Shown one piece after another: positions 1 through 13,665 of a stretch of 64,000 bases of DNA; the first letter of the stretch is position 1; every line of letters begins with the position of its first letter. The notes beneath the pieces were generated by a model, which was not told the DNA's origin, ran no database searches, and saw only the letters and a program-made list of their open reading frames with translations. A program made the position numbers and the translations under genes. The stretch comes from Brienomyrus brachyistius (taxonomy: Eukaryota > Chordata > Actinopteri > Osteoglossiformes > Mormyridae), in contig NC_064552.1 of NCBI RefSeq assembly GCF_023856365.1, forward strand, positions 4,491,200 to 4,555,199, given 5' to 3'.

Positions 1-1773
1 CAATGTCTTGACTTATTTGGATTTTGTGTGCACTGCGGGCCCTGAGCTCGGCCAGTTTGTCCCTCCGTATACTGCAGTATTATGAGATGGCAATAAAGTT
101 TGCTTTGACTTTGTCTTTTGACCGACGGAGCACGTACCGAAGTGTCTCACATCTACTGGAAGGTCTGGGCAAGTCCCTGGTGCAACTGGATTCATTGTCT
201 GTCCCATGGAAACATCACTTTATATTTACAGGGAAATATGTATTCCAGTGAGGGGATATTCCAGTGAGGTTTGAACGCAGCACCGAGTGTCATTTACCAT
301 AAAAGCCATGATGAGAAATGGATCTCAAAATGAATCTGAAGCTCTATACCAGCCGACACTGGACTTCCTTCTATGTCCCAAGGTGTAATTCATCAACTTG
401 TACAAGAAATAAAATCCACAAAATAAAAAAAATATCTTTATTTTATTGTCCCACTTAAAGTCTGTCACATAAATTATCTATATCCATGGCTATTAGATTT
501 ATTGCTATGCTATTTTAATATTTCTGGTGTGATCCTGATTTCACTTTTCCCTCGTTACCTTAGAGGAATTTTCCCATAAGAATATATAGCTTTTCCCAGA
601 ATGACATCATAATCGAGAAGTAACATTATTTTAGGCAGTAATACAGTAGCACAAAACCAAGAAAAGATCGATCCTTTTCTGTTGTTAATGTCTCATAATG
701 TATTTGTCTTGGTAATATATACTGCGACCGGCAAAATTATATGGAAAATCCCTCGGATTATCAGCATTGACAGGGTGGGTAACCTCACATCAGGGTTAGG
801 GGCTCAAATCACTTTCCCGGCTCTGTGTGTGCGGAATTATGTTCTTCCAAAGATCTCTTCTGTGTTTCCTCTGGATTCTCCAATTCCCTCCCCCAGTACA
901 AAGACGTGCAGTTAGGCATATTGAGGTGGGGGTGTTTCCCATAATGCTGGTCTGCTTCCCTCTCTCACGCTTTCTGGGGCAGGTTCACTGTCGCCCAGTC
1001 AAACGAGTAGCGGGAAATGTGATGGGTTTTTTGATAGATTGTCCGAAAGGGACCATGTGTACTTTTCAAATTCTTTTTAGTCGCACTTAAATGCGGGACA
1101 CAGATTAAATATCGGTTCCAATTATACACAATTTACTCATTAACGGTTTTATAGTCATTTAAAATAATAATAATGATGCTATAGAGTGTAAGGGTCACTA
1201 CACAAACATAAATACATGCGTTCTTTCAAATAATTAAGTGCATATCTCTAACATAGTTTATTTCCTTTGGTTCAGGTGTTCTTAAGTCCTAAGTGCCTGG
1301 GTCCACGTCTTAACAAAAACATGTCAGTTTTTCCTGAAGTTATGAGGTCCAGAGGGCACAGAAATTAGCATCAGGCTAAAGTGAAGCGGACCAGCTAACG
1401 ATAACCACGCCAACAGACGTGACATTTACGTCTACAGCACTGATTGACACCTCAAGCAGGAAATCATCTCTCTGGAACATTAATGACCATCCCATAGATC
1501 AGTGACCGATAACGATGTCGATGACCTCACAGGGCAGAGGTCCCCGGGCGTCCATCTGCCCTTGTGGAATTCTGGACATGCCCCCCCCCATCTTCTCCTC
1601 GATGCATCAGGTTCCCTCTTAGGTCATATTTTATCTGCAAAACAGGCTGAAGACAGGCGGTCAGGCTCTGCGGACAGGGGTTAATGCGTCTATTTTCCGT
1701 CTAATCGGAACATTTTTCACTGACGTACAGTTACTCAGCCTGTCAGGGAAACAGCGCATGGGTTCGATTCCCA

Positions 1774-1796
1774 CCCCCCCCCCCCCCCCCCCCCCC
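1774..1796. repeat. poly-C homopolymer, 23 bp
   Basis: An uninterrupted run of C follows a GGTTCGATTC box at 1761-1770, which resembles the B box of a tRNA-derived SINE. It is one of many long C or G runs in the window. Confidence 0.95.
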
Positions 1797-2443
1797 ACAC
1801 CTAAGTTAATCACTCTCAATGTGATGTATGTTTGGACAAGTGTAAGGAAAACAATGACCGTGTTCTAGCAGATAGGAACACAAGGGAGAGCCGGTTGGGG
1901 GAATTTCTCGGGGGCTGTGAAGTCTCTCCCATCGAACCGCGAAAACCTTCCTGTCACGGGGTGGGGGTGCGGGTGAATGCCGAGACGAAGGAAGCAGAAG
2001 AGGTCGTCCAAAATGTCCTCCTTACAGCAATACGCAGAGATAAGGGGGGTGTCCGTCTGCATTATGTTAAGTAAACGTTTTTAACTGGTGCACTGTGAAG
2101 TGGCAAAGATCCCAGCGTTCGGCATTTTCCAACCTTTCTCTCCATCATGCTTTTATCTACACGAGACACTATTCATCTAAAAGCTATTACAGCAAGCGGC
2201 GAAGTCCTCTGCAGTGTAACTTATGTGGCCCTCAGCCTCGTCCAGGTCTTTGGGAAACTACATTACACGCAGGCTGAGAAATAATGCATGAGTCGGGGAA
2301 CGCCTGCATAATGATAATTACCGAGACGGTCGCAGAAGCTACGTACCCTGACAGCCTGCATTCTGAAGGTCCTGGCTGAGGAAACCAGGCCAACTTTGCA
2401 TTTAAGGAACGAAAGACTCTCAGAGTCGACGCTTCCCTGGCAC

Positions 2444-2481
2444 CTGTCGCAGTCTGTCGCAGTCTGTCGCAGTCTGTCGCA
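2444..2481. repeat. short 10-bp tandem repeat
   Basis: The unit CTGTCGCAGT is repeated almost perfectly about 3.7 times. It is a small minisatellite with no evident function. Confidence 0.85.
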
Positions 2482-5400
2482 TTTCACCGCTTGGTTTTAA
2501 TGTCACCTGGTTAGAAGGCCTGGCGATTTAAGCGTTAACATTAAATGTTAACATTTTGATGATACTCATGCATAAAGTGTCTAATGCAAAAATTCGGTTG
2601 AAGTACATCCAGGGGTCCGTCGTGGGACTTTAACCTGCAGTCTGTCGCCGGCAGGGGTGGATCCTGGCAAGGGCAGGGTGGGCAAATGCCCAGGGTGCCA
2701 TCCAGGGTTCGAATTACAGAGGGGGGGGGGTTAAGGAGAACACAACCCCCCTGAAAGTCTCCTCTGGGAAGAGGATCACTTAAAAAATGTCCACTTTTGC
2801 ATTATAGGTTATATTTTATTTTCCGTACATTAAGGTTCCAAAAATAATAGTTGTATAGATATGTCAATGTTGTGCGTTTATTCACTCATTGCATTCCTTT
2901 TCTGAACATCTGTCCCCACTAATTAACACAATTCTGTGTCTGTTGTGACTGTCACTACCTGCAGTGGTAATAGCAGGATGCATTTTGCAGTGACCCTGCG
3001 ACTGGCCGCACTGCGGCACACTGAAACGGCGCGCGTGTGTGCGACTCGGGGAGTCGTGGTGCGCACCGGAAATTAGGGCTACAACAAAGCCACTGTGTAA
3101 TTCGAACTCCGGTGCCATCTTCCCCCCCGCCCAAGCAATCTTCACTGCCGGCGCCCCCCTAATATCGAAATTGGGTGCTGAAGTTTCCGGGCCAGCTGAA
3201 GGCTGGCTTCCCCTGCCGGTAGATTTCAGCTGCACCAAGCTGTGCCAAAAAGCTTCACCCGACTCTCTCTACATTCCCCAGAAATCCGTATCGTTACCAA
3301 AGGATTCCTACGTCGGGCCACTATCTCCTAGGATGCCCCCAAAGGCCAATGTAGCTTGTAATAAATAAATACACAAATCTCCATGTACAAAGATTTGAGA
3401 GTCACACCAGCTTATGTCACTGGAACATAACATTCTTTTCAAGGATTTTAAATCGCTATACACTTTGTTTTCGGTGATTTGTGTTTTCAGAGCCTAAATA
3501 TCTGATGCTGTGCCAAACATTCATATAAATGGGACACAATACGCGCTTTGTGCAGCTGTAAAGGATTACACAAACCACAACCGCTGGAACAACGCAGTTA
3601 ACGCCGATGCTAATCCTAAAAGACATCGCATGCTTTCAGCCAATCACAAAGCAGTTGCATAACTGGCTGTTAGAGGTGTGAGTCTGTAGAGGGCGACATA
3701 GCGGATGTGTGCAATACCTGCAGCTTCCCATTTGTATGACTGTCATAAATGGTTATGTAAGTCCAGTAAGAACTAAAGCAAAATTGCATGGATGGCCTCT
3801 AGGTGGGGACACGGGGCCATTTCCGCTGGGAGCAACTAGTTTCTCCCCACTACTCTAGACGGCGTAAATGGGAGGAACACGCATGCCTCAAAAACCACCT
3901 TGCACCGGTTAGCAAAGTGAACGCTCTTCACCTTGCATTGGGCACGTGCGAGCAATCAGGATGCGGTCCTGTCTGTTTTCTCTTTACATTCTTAACCATA
4001 TCTTGTTTCATATTACTAATAAAACTTGATCACATTTTATGTGCATTAAGCGTGCAGATGATGGATTCCCGTTAAGAACAATCCCGTATGTCCTATATTC
4101 ACATTGCCTTTCAGTTTAACGTGTTCCTCATGTGATCCGATACACTGTTTTGGGTAGCTCTGCGCCCAACGATTATTCTTTTGGCTCTAGATGAGAGCTG
4201 ACCTTTGTTGTTCAAAAACAAACCATGAAAAATGTATCAAAGCACCCGCTTCGGAGAGTTTCAGAGGATACGGGATACAGAATACTGAGTTGCAATGGTG
4301 CGAGCAGAAGATCAAACTGCTTTGTCGGAAGCAGTCAGGTATGAGTGAGCCGATCGTATTTCCTTATCCTGGACGTATAACCATTGTATGTCGTTAATTA
4401 ACTTTCAAGTGGTTTATCAAGTTGCGAAGCGTGTATGGAAAGACGCTACAAATGCACAGAGCACGTATGCGGAAGATGGGGTGGAAAAATACAAAGGTGA
4501 ACTTGCAGTTTGACGTGCTGCAAGGGTGTCACGGTGCACCGAATCAACATGTCCGGGCTGCTGTGCGTTGACGCCTGCGGGCTGAGCGTTTGCTGCGTCA
4601 TCCCGCGCGGTGAAGCGAGTCACGGTCCGCTTTTCGGTGCCGCATCCGCAAAGCGGAGATGTTTCACCATTACCGGTCTGCAAATATCACAGTTCACTAT
4701 AGTGGCGTGCGTGCGTGCGTGTGAGGCGATTTTCTGCTAATCTCTCAAACTACTCATTAACCTTGATTAGAAATTACCAAATTGCAGCCAGCAAGTGACA
4801 ATTCGCAGAATAATCATCAAAATGCATAGAATAATTATTAAAAAGATGATTATGAAATATTAACATACAATATTATAATTTAAATTATACTGCCTTGATT
4901 CTACCAGTATTGTCTTATTTACTGTCCTGTTCTCTCCAAGATAATCGTTTGGCGGGTAGATGGATGGATTTTATGTTCTATGTGGTGATATTTAATCAAT
5001 ACGGTCATATCAGGTCACACATCTTTTCATAGTTATACTACAGTTTTCAGTGGAGGCACAAAATCATGTAATCCACTCCCACCCCGCAGGTTGCTGCCAA
5101 ACCTCTTTATAAAGTAACGACGCAAGACACTGAAAGCTCGTAGAGTAGCTTCAACACAAAGGGGAAGCTTTGTTGCTCTAATATAATTTGAATTTTTTCC
5201 CCCTCATGTAATAGTACCCTCCCACTTAAGGAACGATTATGGAAACTGCACAGTTAAAGGGAAAGGCTCTGACACGAAATAGTGTTTTTCTCTTGCTCTC
5301 TCAGGAAGAAAGAATTGGATAAAGTATGAAAATGTGGGAAAAGGACATTAAATATATTCCAGCTGCTTTGTGGTCGTTCGTTCATTTGAGAAATTTCAAC

Positions 5401-6602
5401 AGTTGGCGTTCACACATGGCTTTAATCCACCATAATCTATTCTGACACAGAACTGGCCCAAGTATGACCCCTGACACCCGAACAGACAGGCCGCCATAGG
5501 TAGCCGCTGATTCCTCCTACATGCTGGTACAATTACAAGCATCTGTTGTTTGTCCTGGTCGCTTGTCTTTATTGAAACATTGTGCACGCGCAGACAGGAG
5601 TCAATTACCGCTGATAATTTCATCGAGTGTCGATTGTCTGCGAACGACTGGGATCCCTTTCCATAGCGATTGATTCGCTTTCATGTTTTAAGGTCTGAAT
5701 TGGCAGGTGATCATTTGAAGCCCCCCCGCATTTATTTTGTTTGTTTATCTATTTATTTTTTCGAATGTTTATCCTCCCGGTTTGCCGGTGTTCCTGGTTA
5801 ATTTCAGGACATACTAGAGGATTGTTGCTTTTATCCCCAAAGGGAAGTCATTTTCTGAGCGCTCGCTAAACGGTAATCATTAGCCTGTGTTTATAAGCAG
5901 GACCCCACCGAGGGGGTTTACTGACATGCGTTTTACCTTTCTGCAGGAAGAGCCTATTGGGATAAAGGTATGGCTTTGGGCTGTGGGTTTATCCGTGGAT
6001 AGATGCACTCATGATCTACTCGGGATCAGCTTGTTCCGGTGAGTTTGGATTACACGGAGAAGATAAAATTCTTTTGAAAAAAATTTGGGGGCTGCCTGTC
6101 GGTTAGACAGAGCGCCGCGCGGTCCGTTGCAGAGACGAGCCAGCAGGTGGCGTAGCGACAGTTATTTACATTTCATGCTAGTCCATATTCACTCCCGAGT
6201 CTGCTATTGTATCCTTCAGCAATTTCATTTATTGAATTTACTCCAGTAAAATATAAAGCAGTATAAACAGCAGAGGGGAAATGGTCTAATGTAAGCTTTC
6301 GAATCGCATAATATGCGAAGCTCCCGTATTTGAGTCAAGGCGTAAAGTGTCAAGAAATTGAAGCGCTTGGAAAGTGTTTAACCTGCTGGATTCCAAACAC
6401 CAGCCTCCAAATGTCAACATGACTCCAGCAGCTGAGGCAATGTGAACAGAGCCCTTTATCTAAGAAGAATCCCACTGTTATAGGGCCAGACTCTGACCTA
6501 AACACTTATGTTCTCCAATACATTCTATAAAACGTGCTCTGGACAAAAAAACTCTTAAAAATAGCTTCTATGTTAAATCAAACCGTGATGTGAATGTACA
6601 TT

Positions 6603-7741
6603 CATTATATGGACAGAAGTACAGGGACGCCTGGCCATTACAATCACAGGAGCTGCCACTCTTCTGGGAAAACGTTCCACGAGGTTCTGGAGTGTGTCTG
6701 TGGGAATTCTTACCCATTCATCCAGAAGAGCATTTGTGAGGTCAGACACTGATGTTGGGTGTGAAGGCCTGGTTCACAATCTCCATTCTAGTTCGTCCCA
6801 AACGTGTTCAGTGGGGTTGAGGTCAGGGCTTTGTGTGGGTCCAGTCAAGTTCTTCGACACCATACTCACCCAACCATGTCTTTAAGGACCTTGCTTTGTG
6901 CACTGGGGCACAGTCATGCTGGAACAGAGAAGGGCCTTCTGCAGACTGCTCCCACAAAGTTGGAAGCATATAATTGCCCATAATCTCCTGTGTGCTGAAG
7001 TATTAAGAGGTCCTCACTGGAACTAAGGGCCAATCCCTGAAAAACACCCCCATACCATTATCCCTCCCCCACCAGACTTTACAGTTGGCACAAGTCAGTC
7101 AGGCAGGTAACGTTCTCCTGGCATCTGCCAAACCCAGTCTCATCCATCAGACTGCCAGACAGAGAAGCGTGATTCGTCACTCCACAGAACACGTTTCCAC
7201 TGCTCCAGAGTCCAGTGGCAGTGTGCTTTACACCACTCCATCCCACGCTTGGCATTGGGTTTGGTGATGTGAGGCTTGCATGCAGCTGCTCGGCCATGGA
7301 AGCCCATTACATGAGCAGTTTTTGTGCTGGGATTAATGCCAGAGGAAGTTTGTAACTCTGCAGTTACTGAGTCAACAGAGCGTTGGCGAGTTTCATACAG
7401 TATGCATCTCAGCACTCGGCGACCCGCTCTCTTACTTTTCGCCATCTCCCACTTCCTGGCTGAGTTGCTGCCGTTCCTAACTGCTTCCACTTTGCAGTAA
7501 TAACACTTACAGTTGACCCTGGAATATCCAGCAGGGAAGAAACTTCACAAACTGACTTATTGCAAAGGCGGCATCCTATCACTGTACCACGCCTGAGTTC
7601 ACTGAGCTCTTCAGAACAGCCAATTCTTTCACTGCATGGCTTGGTGCTTGATTTTATACACCTGTGGCAATGGGTCTGAATGAAAAGCCTGAATTCAATC
7701 ATTAAGAGGCGTGTCCCAGTACTTTTGTCTACTTAGTGTAT
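6603..7741 (-). mobile_element. Tc1/mariner-like transposon, degenerate, near full length
   Basis: The right end reads GTGTCCCAGTACTTTTGTCT (7692-7711) followed by CTACTTAGTGTA, and the left end (6607-6645) carries the matching inverted form TATGGACAGAAGTACAGGGA. These are typical terminal repeats of fish Tc1 elements. Between them, on the minus strand, a transposase is recognisable. Its N-terminal DNA-binding part (about 7409-7640) contains LRRGTVIGCRLCNKSVCEV, and its DDE region (about 7140-7290) contains the motif TLEQWKRVLWSDESRFSVWQ. The reading frame is broken into several pieces by frameshifts, so no active transposase is encoded here. The first 210 or so coding bases are almost identical to the copy at 29.6 kb. 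Confidence 0.9.
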
Positions 7742-8690
7742 ATCATTAGCCAACCAAATTATGCTGAACACAGCCCCTTTGTATAGAGGAGACTTTTACA
7801 TATCTGACATTGTATCACTTGGTAGTTAATTTATTAATTCCATCTGTTACTAACCCAGTGTTACCTGCCATAACTGTTTTTACTCTTGAATGTTGAGGAG
7901 CGGGAATTCATGGGAGCTGCATTTGCAGCCCTGAATTTCCCACGGTCCTTGTTGGCAATGACTGAGCAATCATGTCCTTTGAATAAACATCGCAATGTTC
8001 ATGCAATGAAAGTGTTCTCAGATGTAAATAGTTAGCATGACCTTTATGTAATATGGTTATGAAATATTAAACAAGTATGTCAGATATGTAAATAGACATT
8101 AAGTAAGTAAAACACCTTCAATGTGTCAATTTTTTCGGTTACTACTGTTTTAAGAAACCGTATTAAAATACCCTCTGAGGTGGGAAGCGATTGAGAATGT
8201 TTATCTAGAATACGAACGTTTATTGGTATGTTGACATTATAGATGTGTCGGAAATGGACCCTACTGTCGCTTAAATGACAGTATAATATATGTCAGATGG
8301 AGACTGACGGGGGCACTTACAGCGAAAACGCAAACAAGTGTGATTAAAGAAAGAAAATCTGTCTCTATAGTGACATCTAGTGGATGAAATGTTATGGCGC
8401 TTTGAAGGGGCACCGACGCATGAAATTAAAACGAAAAGACTTATTTTCATATACAGTCATCCGTTTCCCCGTTGATAAATGTATATCGCTTATAGTTAAA
8501 TATGGCGCGATGCTAAATGCCACACATGCAACTAAGCAGTTTCTAAAAATGTACGTTTCCTGGCTTACCTGACAGTTTCATTTGAACAAATGGAATTCAG
8601 TTTAAAAACACGTTTTTTATTCAGATTAAAAACTCTGTGGCTTTAACCGACAAACTTTGTGTTTATGTGCTCAAAGGGCAAGTATATCAA

Positions 8691-8691
<1 letters not shown>

Positions 8692-8722
<31 letters not shown>
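8692..8722. repeat. (ATT)n microsatellite
   Basis: About ten copies of ATT in a row. It produces the poly-asparagine run in a spurious minus-strand open frame. Confidence 0.95.
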
Positions 8723-8726
<4 letters not shown>

Positions 8727-10069
8727 CACGTATATATTCGAAGAAAATAAAGAAAACGGCAATTTCCCAGCCCCCCGCTGAGCCTGTCGCCGAGCAAGAA
8801 ACAGCGTTTGCACGGTGCTTTACCCGATAAGAGACACAGATAGTGACAGTGGAACAAATGAACGAATAAGGGGCATCTGTCGGCTTCCACGTTTCTCCTT
8901 TTAGCTGGAGGGAAGAGGGGCTCGTTTCCCCAGAGTGATGAACCGAGCAAATCAATACGGCCAGATTCAACAGCCCCCCCATCCCGCACCCCCCAGCCAG
9001 GCTCAGAGCCAAAGTGCGGACAAGGATCTCAGCGGGGTCACCAGAACGGCAGGTCCGGGAGGAAAAAGGGATTAAAGGCTGTTTATTGCGAGTCACTGGG
9101 GGGCAGGCTATCAATAGAATGAATGTTATTGTGGAAAATTAAGTATTCAAATATATCAGAAATAGAACACAAGATGAGCATATGGCAGTGCAGCCTCATA
9201 GCAGCGTAATTTTAGGCAGACGGGGTTTTATTTAAAGCGTGGATAAATAACGTGCTTTCCGTGCAGCGCGACGTCCTGTCGGTCACGGATGCCGCCTAAA
9301 AGGTCATTAAGCGCGCTGCCATTTCATGTTTACCAACAGCGACAAAAGGAGACGTGATCCGGAAAGTCGCACGGCTGCACTTTCACGTCCCAGGAGCTGC
9401 TTTTGTGTCTTTCGGCGTCTAGCTGATCTTTCCTCGGCAATTCAAAATACCGACTGCAAGCTGGGTGTCCCGCTGGATAACGGCATGGAAACACGATGCT
9501 GATATCCCCAATGAGGGATTCACCAATAATTCACCATGAATATTAGGCCTTTTCAAGGAAGGAAAACATATAGACCGGCTGTTTTATAGCCAAAGAGTTA
9601 TCCTAAACTACCCATCTTTCAACAGGGCTGGTACCTATCCAAGCAGCAGTACAGATACTTAATATGCTGTTATTAATTCTATAAGAATATGTTAAGTAAG
9701 AATATTCCCGCGATGGGTTGTCCCCCCTGTCCTGAATTATTCCCTGCCTTTCAGGATAGTCTCCAAACCGCAGCAACCCCGCACAGAACAAATGGGGTAT
9801 GGAAAATGGGTGTGTATGTTGTGTAAGAACACAAATTCCCAACAAAAGTGCACATAAATGCAGCAAATTCACAAACAAGTTCGTGGAAAAACTGATGAAA
9901 AATTACTGTATTTGCAAAACATTATTTGATATTTTTCCCTCACACTTATGACACTGTATGACGTCACTAATGATCGTGCCGGTCTTTCATTTGTTTTCAG
10001 CAAGATTGGAAACTATATAAAAATAGATCAGATTGGATAAAAATTTATCATAGTGTCATAGCAGGTCGA

Positions 10070-10350
10070 TAAGTACCACTGCTGCCTCCTACTGGTAGGG
10101 TGTGGGGTTGCACATTCTCCACATGATATGTGGCTTTCTCCTGGGTACTACATTTTCCTCCTGCTGTCCGGACACATCCGGTTTGGTCAACTGGCAGCTC
10201 TAAATTGCTCTTTGTCAGTGTGCATCTGTACTCTGTGGCGGACTGGCATCCCATGCCGTTTGTACCCCTGCATTACGCCAAATCCCGACTGGGACATTCT
10301 CCACTCCTGTGACGCTGTACAGGATAAGCAGCATGAAGATGGCTAAAATT
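10070..10350 (+). repeat. old SINE-like dispersed repeat
   Basis: The segment runs through the landmarks of a common fish repeat: a heading like TTGCACATTCTCCACATGAT, a middle like CTCTAAATTGCTCTTTGTCA, and a 3' end like GTACAGGATAAGCAGCATGA. The copies at 19.53 kb and 55.47 kb share this order. This copy is diverged and lacks a clear pol III head. Confidence 0.65.
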
Positions 10351-11315
10351 ATGGGTTGTTTATTTAAGCTTCTAGACCAATGGCTTTACGTGGGAATATA
10401 ATGAGACAAGACAGGACAAGACGTTTTTCTGCTTGGATAAAAATCCGGATGATCTTTTCTTCATAATGTGTCACCATGTGGCAATAAAGTGTTAAATTTT
10501 CACTGAAAGCCAGAATAAGGCCTCCATTGTGCCTGCTGTCATAGGAGGACGACACCATAAAGTCTGCCTCACAAAACGGGCCCCCACAAGAGTGTCCGCG
10601 GTTTATTTTTAAATATGCACCTCGGATTCGGCAGTAATTTATGCTAATCACACCCCTTGGCTCACCTCCAAGCAGAGGGACCTCATACACGTCCTTCCTC
10701 CTCAAAAGCAGAGAGGAACGGCTGTGAACATTCGCTGCCTTGTTAAAGGCTCCAAATGCCGGCCGATGCCACGGAGCCACATTACCAAGAGGTATTTGTC
10801 CAATATGTTGATGGACACGTCCAATGAAATTAGACATGTGGCAGCCTCAGTAGTTCTATGGTCACAAAAAAAAAATCCGAAAGAAAATGAAACCCCCCTC
10901 CTTTCCTCTCCAGTCTGTACTCCTCAGATGAATGGATGGCATATTAAAATTCTTCCTGTCAAAGGATGTGATTGATAAAACTCAAATGTAAGGATTGTCA
11001 CTGTGAAGTTCTCTTTTCACGATGGTTCTCTCGAATTTTATGTTGTCATTTTCGACGGGAACTAACGAGGGCCTCGAACGAGCTTTTCTCTGAGTGCTCT
11101 TCTGTCTGAAGCCTGTCAGATGGAATGAATAATGAGTAAAAAACAAGGCAAGTAGACTTGGGGTGGAGGGGGCCGTTTAGTGAATAAAACGCACGGGCAA
11201 CAAAAGAATCACGATGTTTCCAGGGCAACGCGGCCGAGAGAGCTGGGTCACATGGCCCCCGGCCTTTGAAATCCCCTCGCCTAAGGACCCTCCTGATTCA
11301 CTGGGGGCCACACCG

Positions 11316-11327
11316 ATGGCGGCATGA
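11316..11327 (+). promoter_or_regulatory. three-codon uORF overlapping the start codon
   Basis: The 12 bases ATGGCGGCATGA form a complete upstream reading frame (Met-Ala-Ala-stop). Its stop overlaps the proposed start codon of the membrane-protein gene as ATGA. This layout could let ribosomes terminate and reinitiate, or lower initiation. It matters only if the transcript starts upstream of 11316, which I infer but cannot show. Confidence 0.4.
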
Positions 11328-13665
11328 CGGGAAACAGCAGCAGCGCCGCTCCGGCTGTCAACAGGACCGCCGTCCTGCCCGTGAGCGACGCCATCCACGG
11401 TGAGTGATGCGGCCGCACTGCTAACGCTACACGCCAGCCCACCTCACTAAACCGAAAGCTCGCGCTGCGCCCTGCCTGCAACTCTAGGTCTGCAAAATAT
11501 CTGTCTGCCTGCAAAGTCTGGGACGTTCAGTCCTTGTTGATCTTCGTGACTTTGCCAGAGGTTTCAGGAGTGACTATTAGCCGGAGATGGATGCTTTCCT
11601 GACCCAGTGACCTAATGACACAAATAATCCCATTTCCAGATGGACCAGGAATTCGGGCCATATTTCTGACAGTCGCATTATAACTAATAACTCAATATTT
11701 CACTGCCTCTTGGAACAAAAATATGTATTCAAAGCACCAATCTGCTAATAGAAAAGTCTCATAAAACTGCCATAAACTGATGCATTTTACATCTATTCAT
11801 AATTCTATATTAGCTTGTGACTTGGCCTTAGTTTATCTTGCAGTCTCGGTCTGGCTAGTTTTGGTCACGCAAACTGCACTGACATTTATATTTTATTCAA
11901 AAGTTGAAAGCTTTATTCGGTGACACGCCTGACCGAAGTGGCAAAAACATTGTGCTATTCATCTCCAGTGAAGGATTACCCTCGAACTCCCATCATCGGC
12001 TACGGCTTACAGCTGTAGACGCCGTTGGCGTCATGCCGGGGAAGCTAAGGCCTGCATGTAACTTTGCTAGTAACATTCCTGTACGGATGAGCAAAGGGCA
12101 GCTGCATCTTTCACAAACAGGACCTGTGATTAAGCAGGTTGTTGGTTCCAATCCCAAGAAGGGAACCGCCGAAAAAAGGTCACTGAACTTCTACTTCTGT
12201 AGTAAACACAGAATAAGCAAAACTATCCAGCAACAGTTTACATCAAAGGGGGACGCGGAGTGAAAGCATGTGCATATGCGAGGTATTTGAAGTGTGTCTA
12301 TGCAGAGGACAGGGCTGAAGATTGGGGTCGATTTCTGTTCTCCAGAGTTCAGAATGTTCAACATCACGGTGACGTCTTTGGCTCTGTGCCTGCTCACCTT
12401 CACCGGCATATTCTGCAGCATCTCCTACCACAGACGTGTTCGGTAAGTCTGCCGTGCCCCCCCCCCCCACGCCCCCCCCCCCCCACCAGGATTGGGGGTG
12501 TGGGTAAGGGTGAAGCTGCTCGGACTTAAAATGTCCTTCCAGCTGTTTCTGAAGCTTCTTTCGATCCGGACCGAACGTGCCAAAGTCATCAGCGGATGAT
12601 CCTGACATGGCAGATGGGGCATTATTATAATCGCTCACTCGATTTGTCTCGTATGAAAATAGTCTCAGGCTCTCATGTCCGATTTAAATTTTCTCTGAAT
12701 GGAAACCATCCGGAACAATCAGCATAGAAATCATAGATATGGTCAAGCAGCCCGTCTGTAGAGCCTTATGCAGGAAGAAAAGGTTTTAAAATGTGACGTT
12801 TTCAGCTGATGTATGTTCCCGGGCCAATTTAGCAGTGTGATGAATAAAATTTGAATTGTTTTTGCGGCAGCTGGCAGCATTATGCCCACAAGGGGCACGT
12901 TTCAGGTGCCCGTTCCCTCTAGGTGGGCCGTCCTCTTGCCATTCGTGCCCGTCTCCGTGCCAGCTGTCCGTGCATCGAGGCTGGTATATAACCCCCAGCC
13001 CCCCCCTGCACCCCCAATTTCTTACATACAGAACAAACGTATCTGGGAATAATATGCTCAGAATTAACTTACGGTTCCTCCCCCCGTGCACAACCAGCCA
13101 GATGTGTATCTTTAAGTGTCTGTAGTGTGTGAGACAGACGGGCATCCGATTGGATGAGAAACATGGGAAAGTATCTTCCTCGGGTTTTTGAGTTTTCACA
13201 TACTGAACTCCTTCATTTCTACTGCCGACGTGATGCAGTTTCCAGGTCACAAATGCAGTTCCGTTGACCCGACATTTTCCATACAGTTATTCCTATATTC
13301 AGACCCTCCTGAGACATGCTCACATCTGAACAGACTTGTTTGCGCTCCCAAGGCAGCGGAGGCAGGCCAGGGAGTACGAGAGCGCGGTCGGCAGCCACGG
13401 GCCGCGGGGCGAGCCCGGTTCCCTGGGTGCGAGGAGACGGAGGGGGCTGATCTCCCGGCTACGAAGGTCAGGCGTGTCCCAGCACGACGTGGGGATCTAC
13501 TTCATATACAGTAATCCCATCCCCATGGAGGACGGGGACAGCGACCTCGCCACGGCGGAGGGAGCGCAAAGCGGGCTACAGGGGGCGCTGGCGCGCCCAG
13601 ACCGCATCAAGGACGGCAGTGATGGGATTATCCTGGATCCATCTGTGTTTTACATGCAGCTGTGA
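11324..13665 (+). CDS. single-pass membrane protein, 161 aa, three exons, family not recognised
   Basis: The exons are 11324-11399, 12346-12442 and 13353-13665 (phases 1 and 2). Donors are GTGAGT and GTAAGT; acceptors are CTCCAG and CCCAAG. Together they give 486 nt, 161 codons plus stop. Residues 1-28 are a polar N-terminus with glycosylation sequons at Asn4 and Asn13; NIT follows at about residue 31. One hydrophobic segment (about 32-50, TSLALCLLTFTGIFC) precedes a strongly basic stretch (HRRVRRQRRQAR). A signal-less N-out topology is therefore likely, with the rest cytosolic. The tail holds an Arg-rich patch, the hydrophobic motif GIYFIYSNPI, an acidic patch, and the C-terminus ILDPSVFYMQL. 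I do not recognise the family. Exon closure and topology logic support a real gene; the start and any upstream exon are uncertain. It converges on XPNPEP1. Confidence 0.6.

Larger units (their letters stand above)
1..6600. other. intergenic DNA, no gene recognised
   Basis: I see no exon with believable splice sites or a known domain here. It holds scattered simple repeats, for example a run of 23 C at 1774-1796 and a 10-bp repeat at 2444-2481, and short CpG-richer patches near 3000-3200 and 4500-4700. An AATAAA at 92-97 could belong to a gene or repeat ending near the left edge, but nothing supports a particular one. The short open frames (60-120 codons) have no signal or domain I know and look like chance. 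Confidence 0.6.
7742..11315. other. intergenic DNA upstream of the small membrane-protein gene
   Basis: No coding exon is supported. The stretch contains an (ATT)n microsatellite at 8692-8722, a C-rich tract near 8970-9000, CpG-richer sequence at 9240-9480, and an old SINE-like repeat at about 10070-10350. A 5' non-coding exon or promoter of the gene beginning at 11324 may lie just upstream of it, but I cannot place one. Confidence 0.5.
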
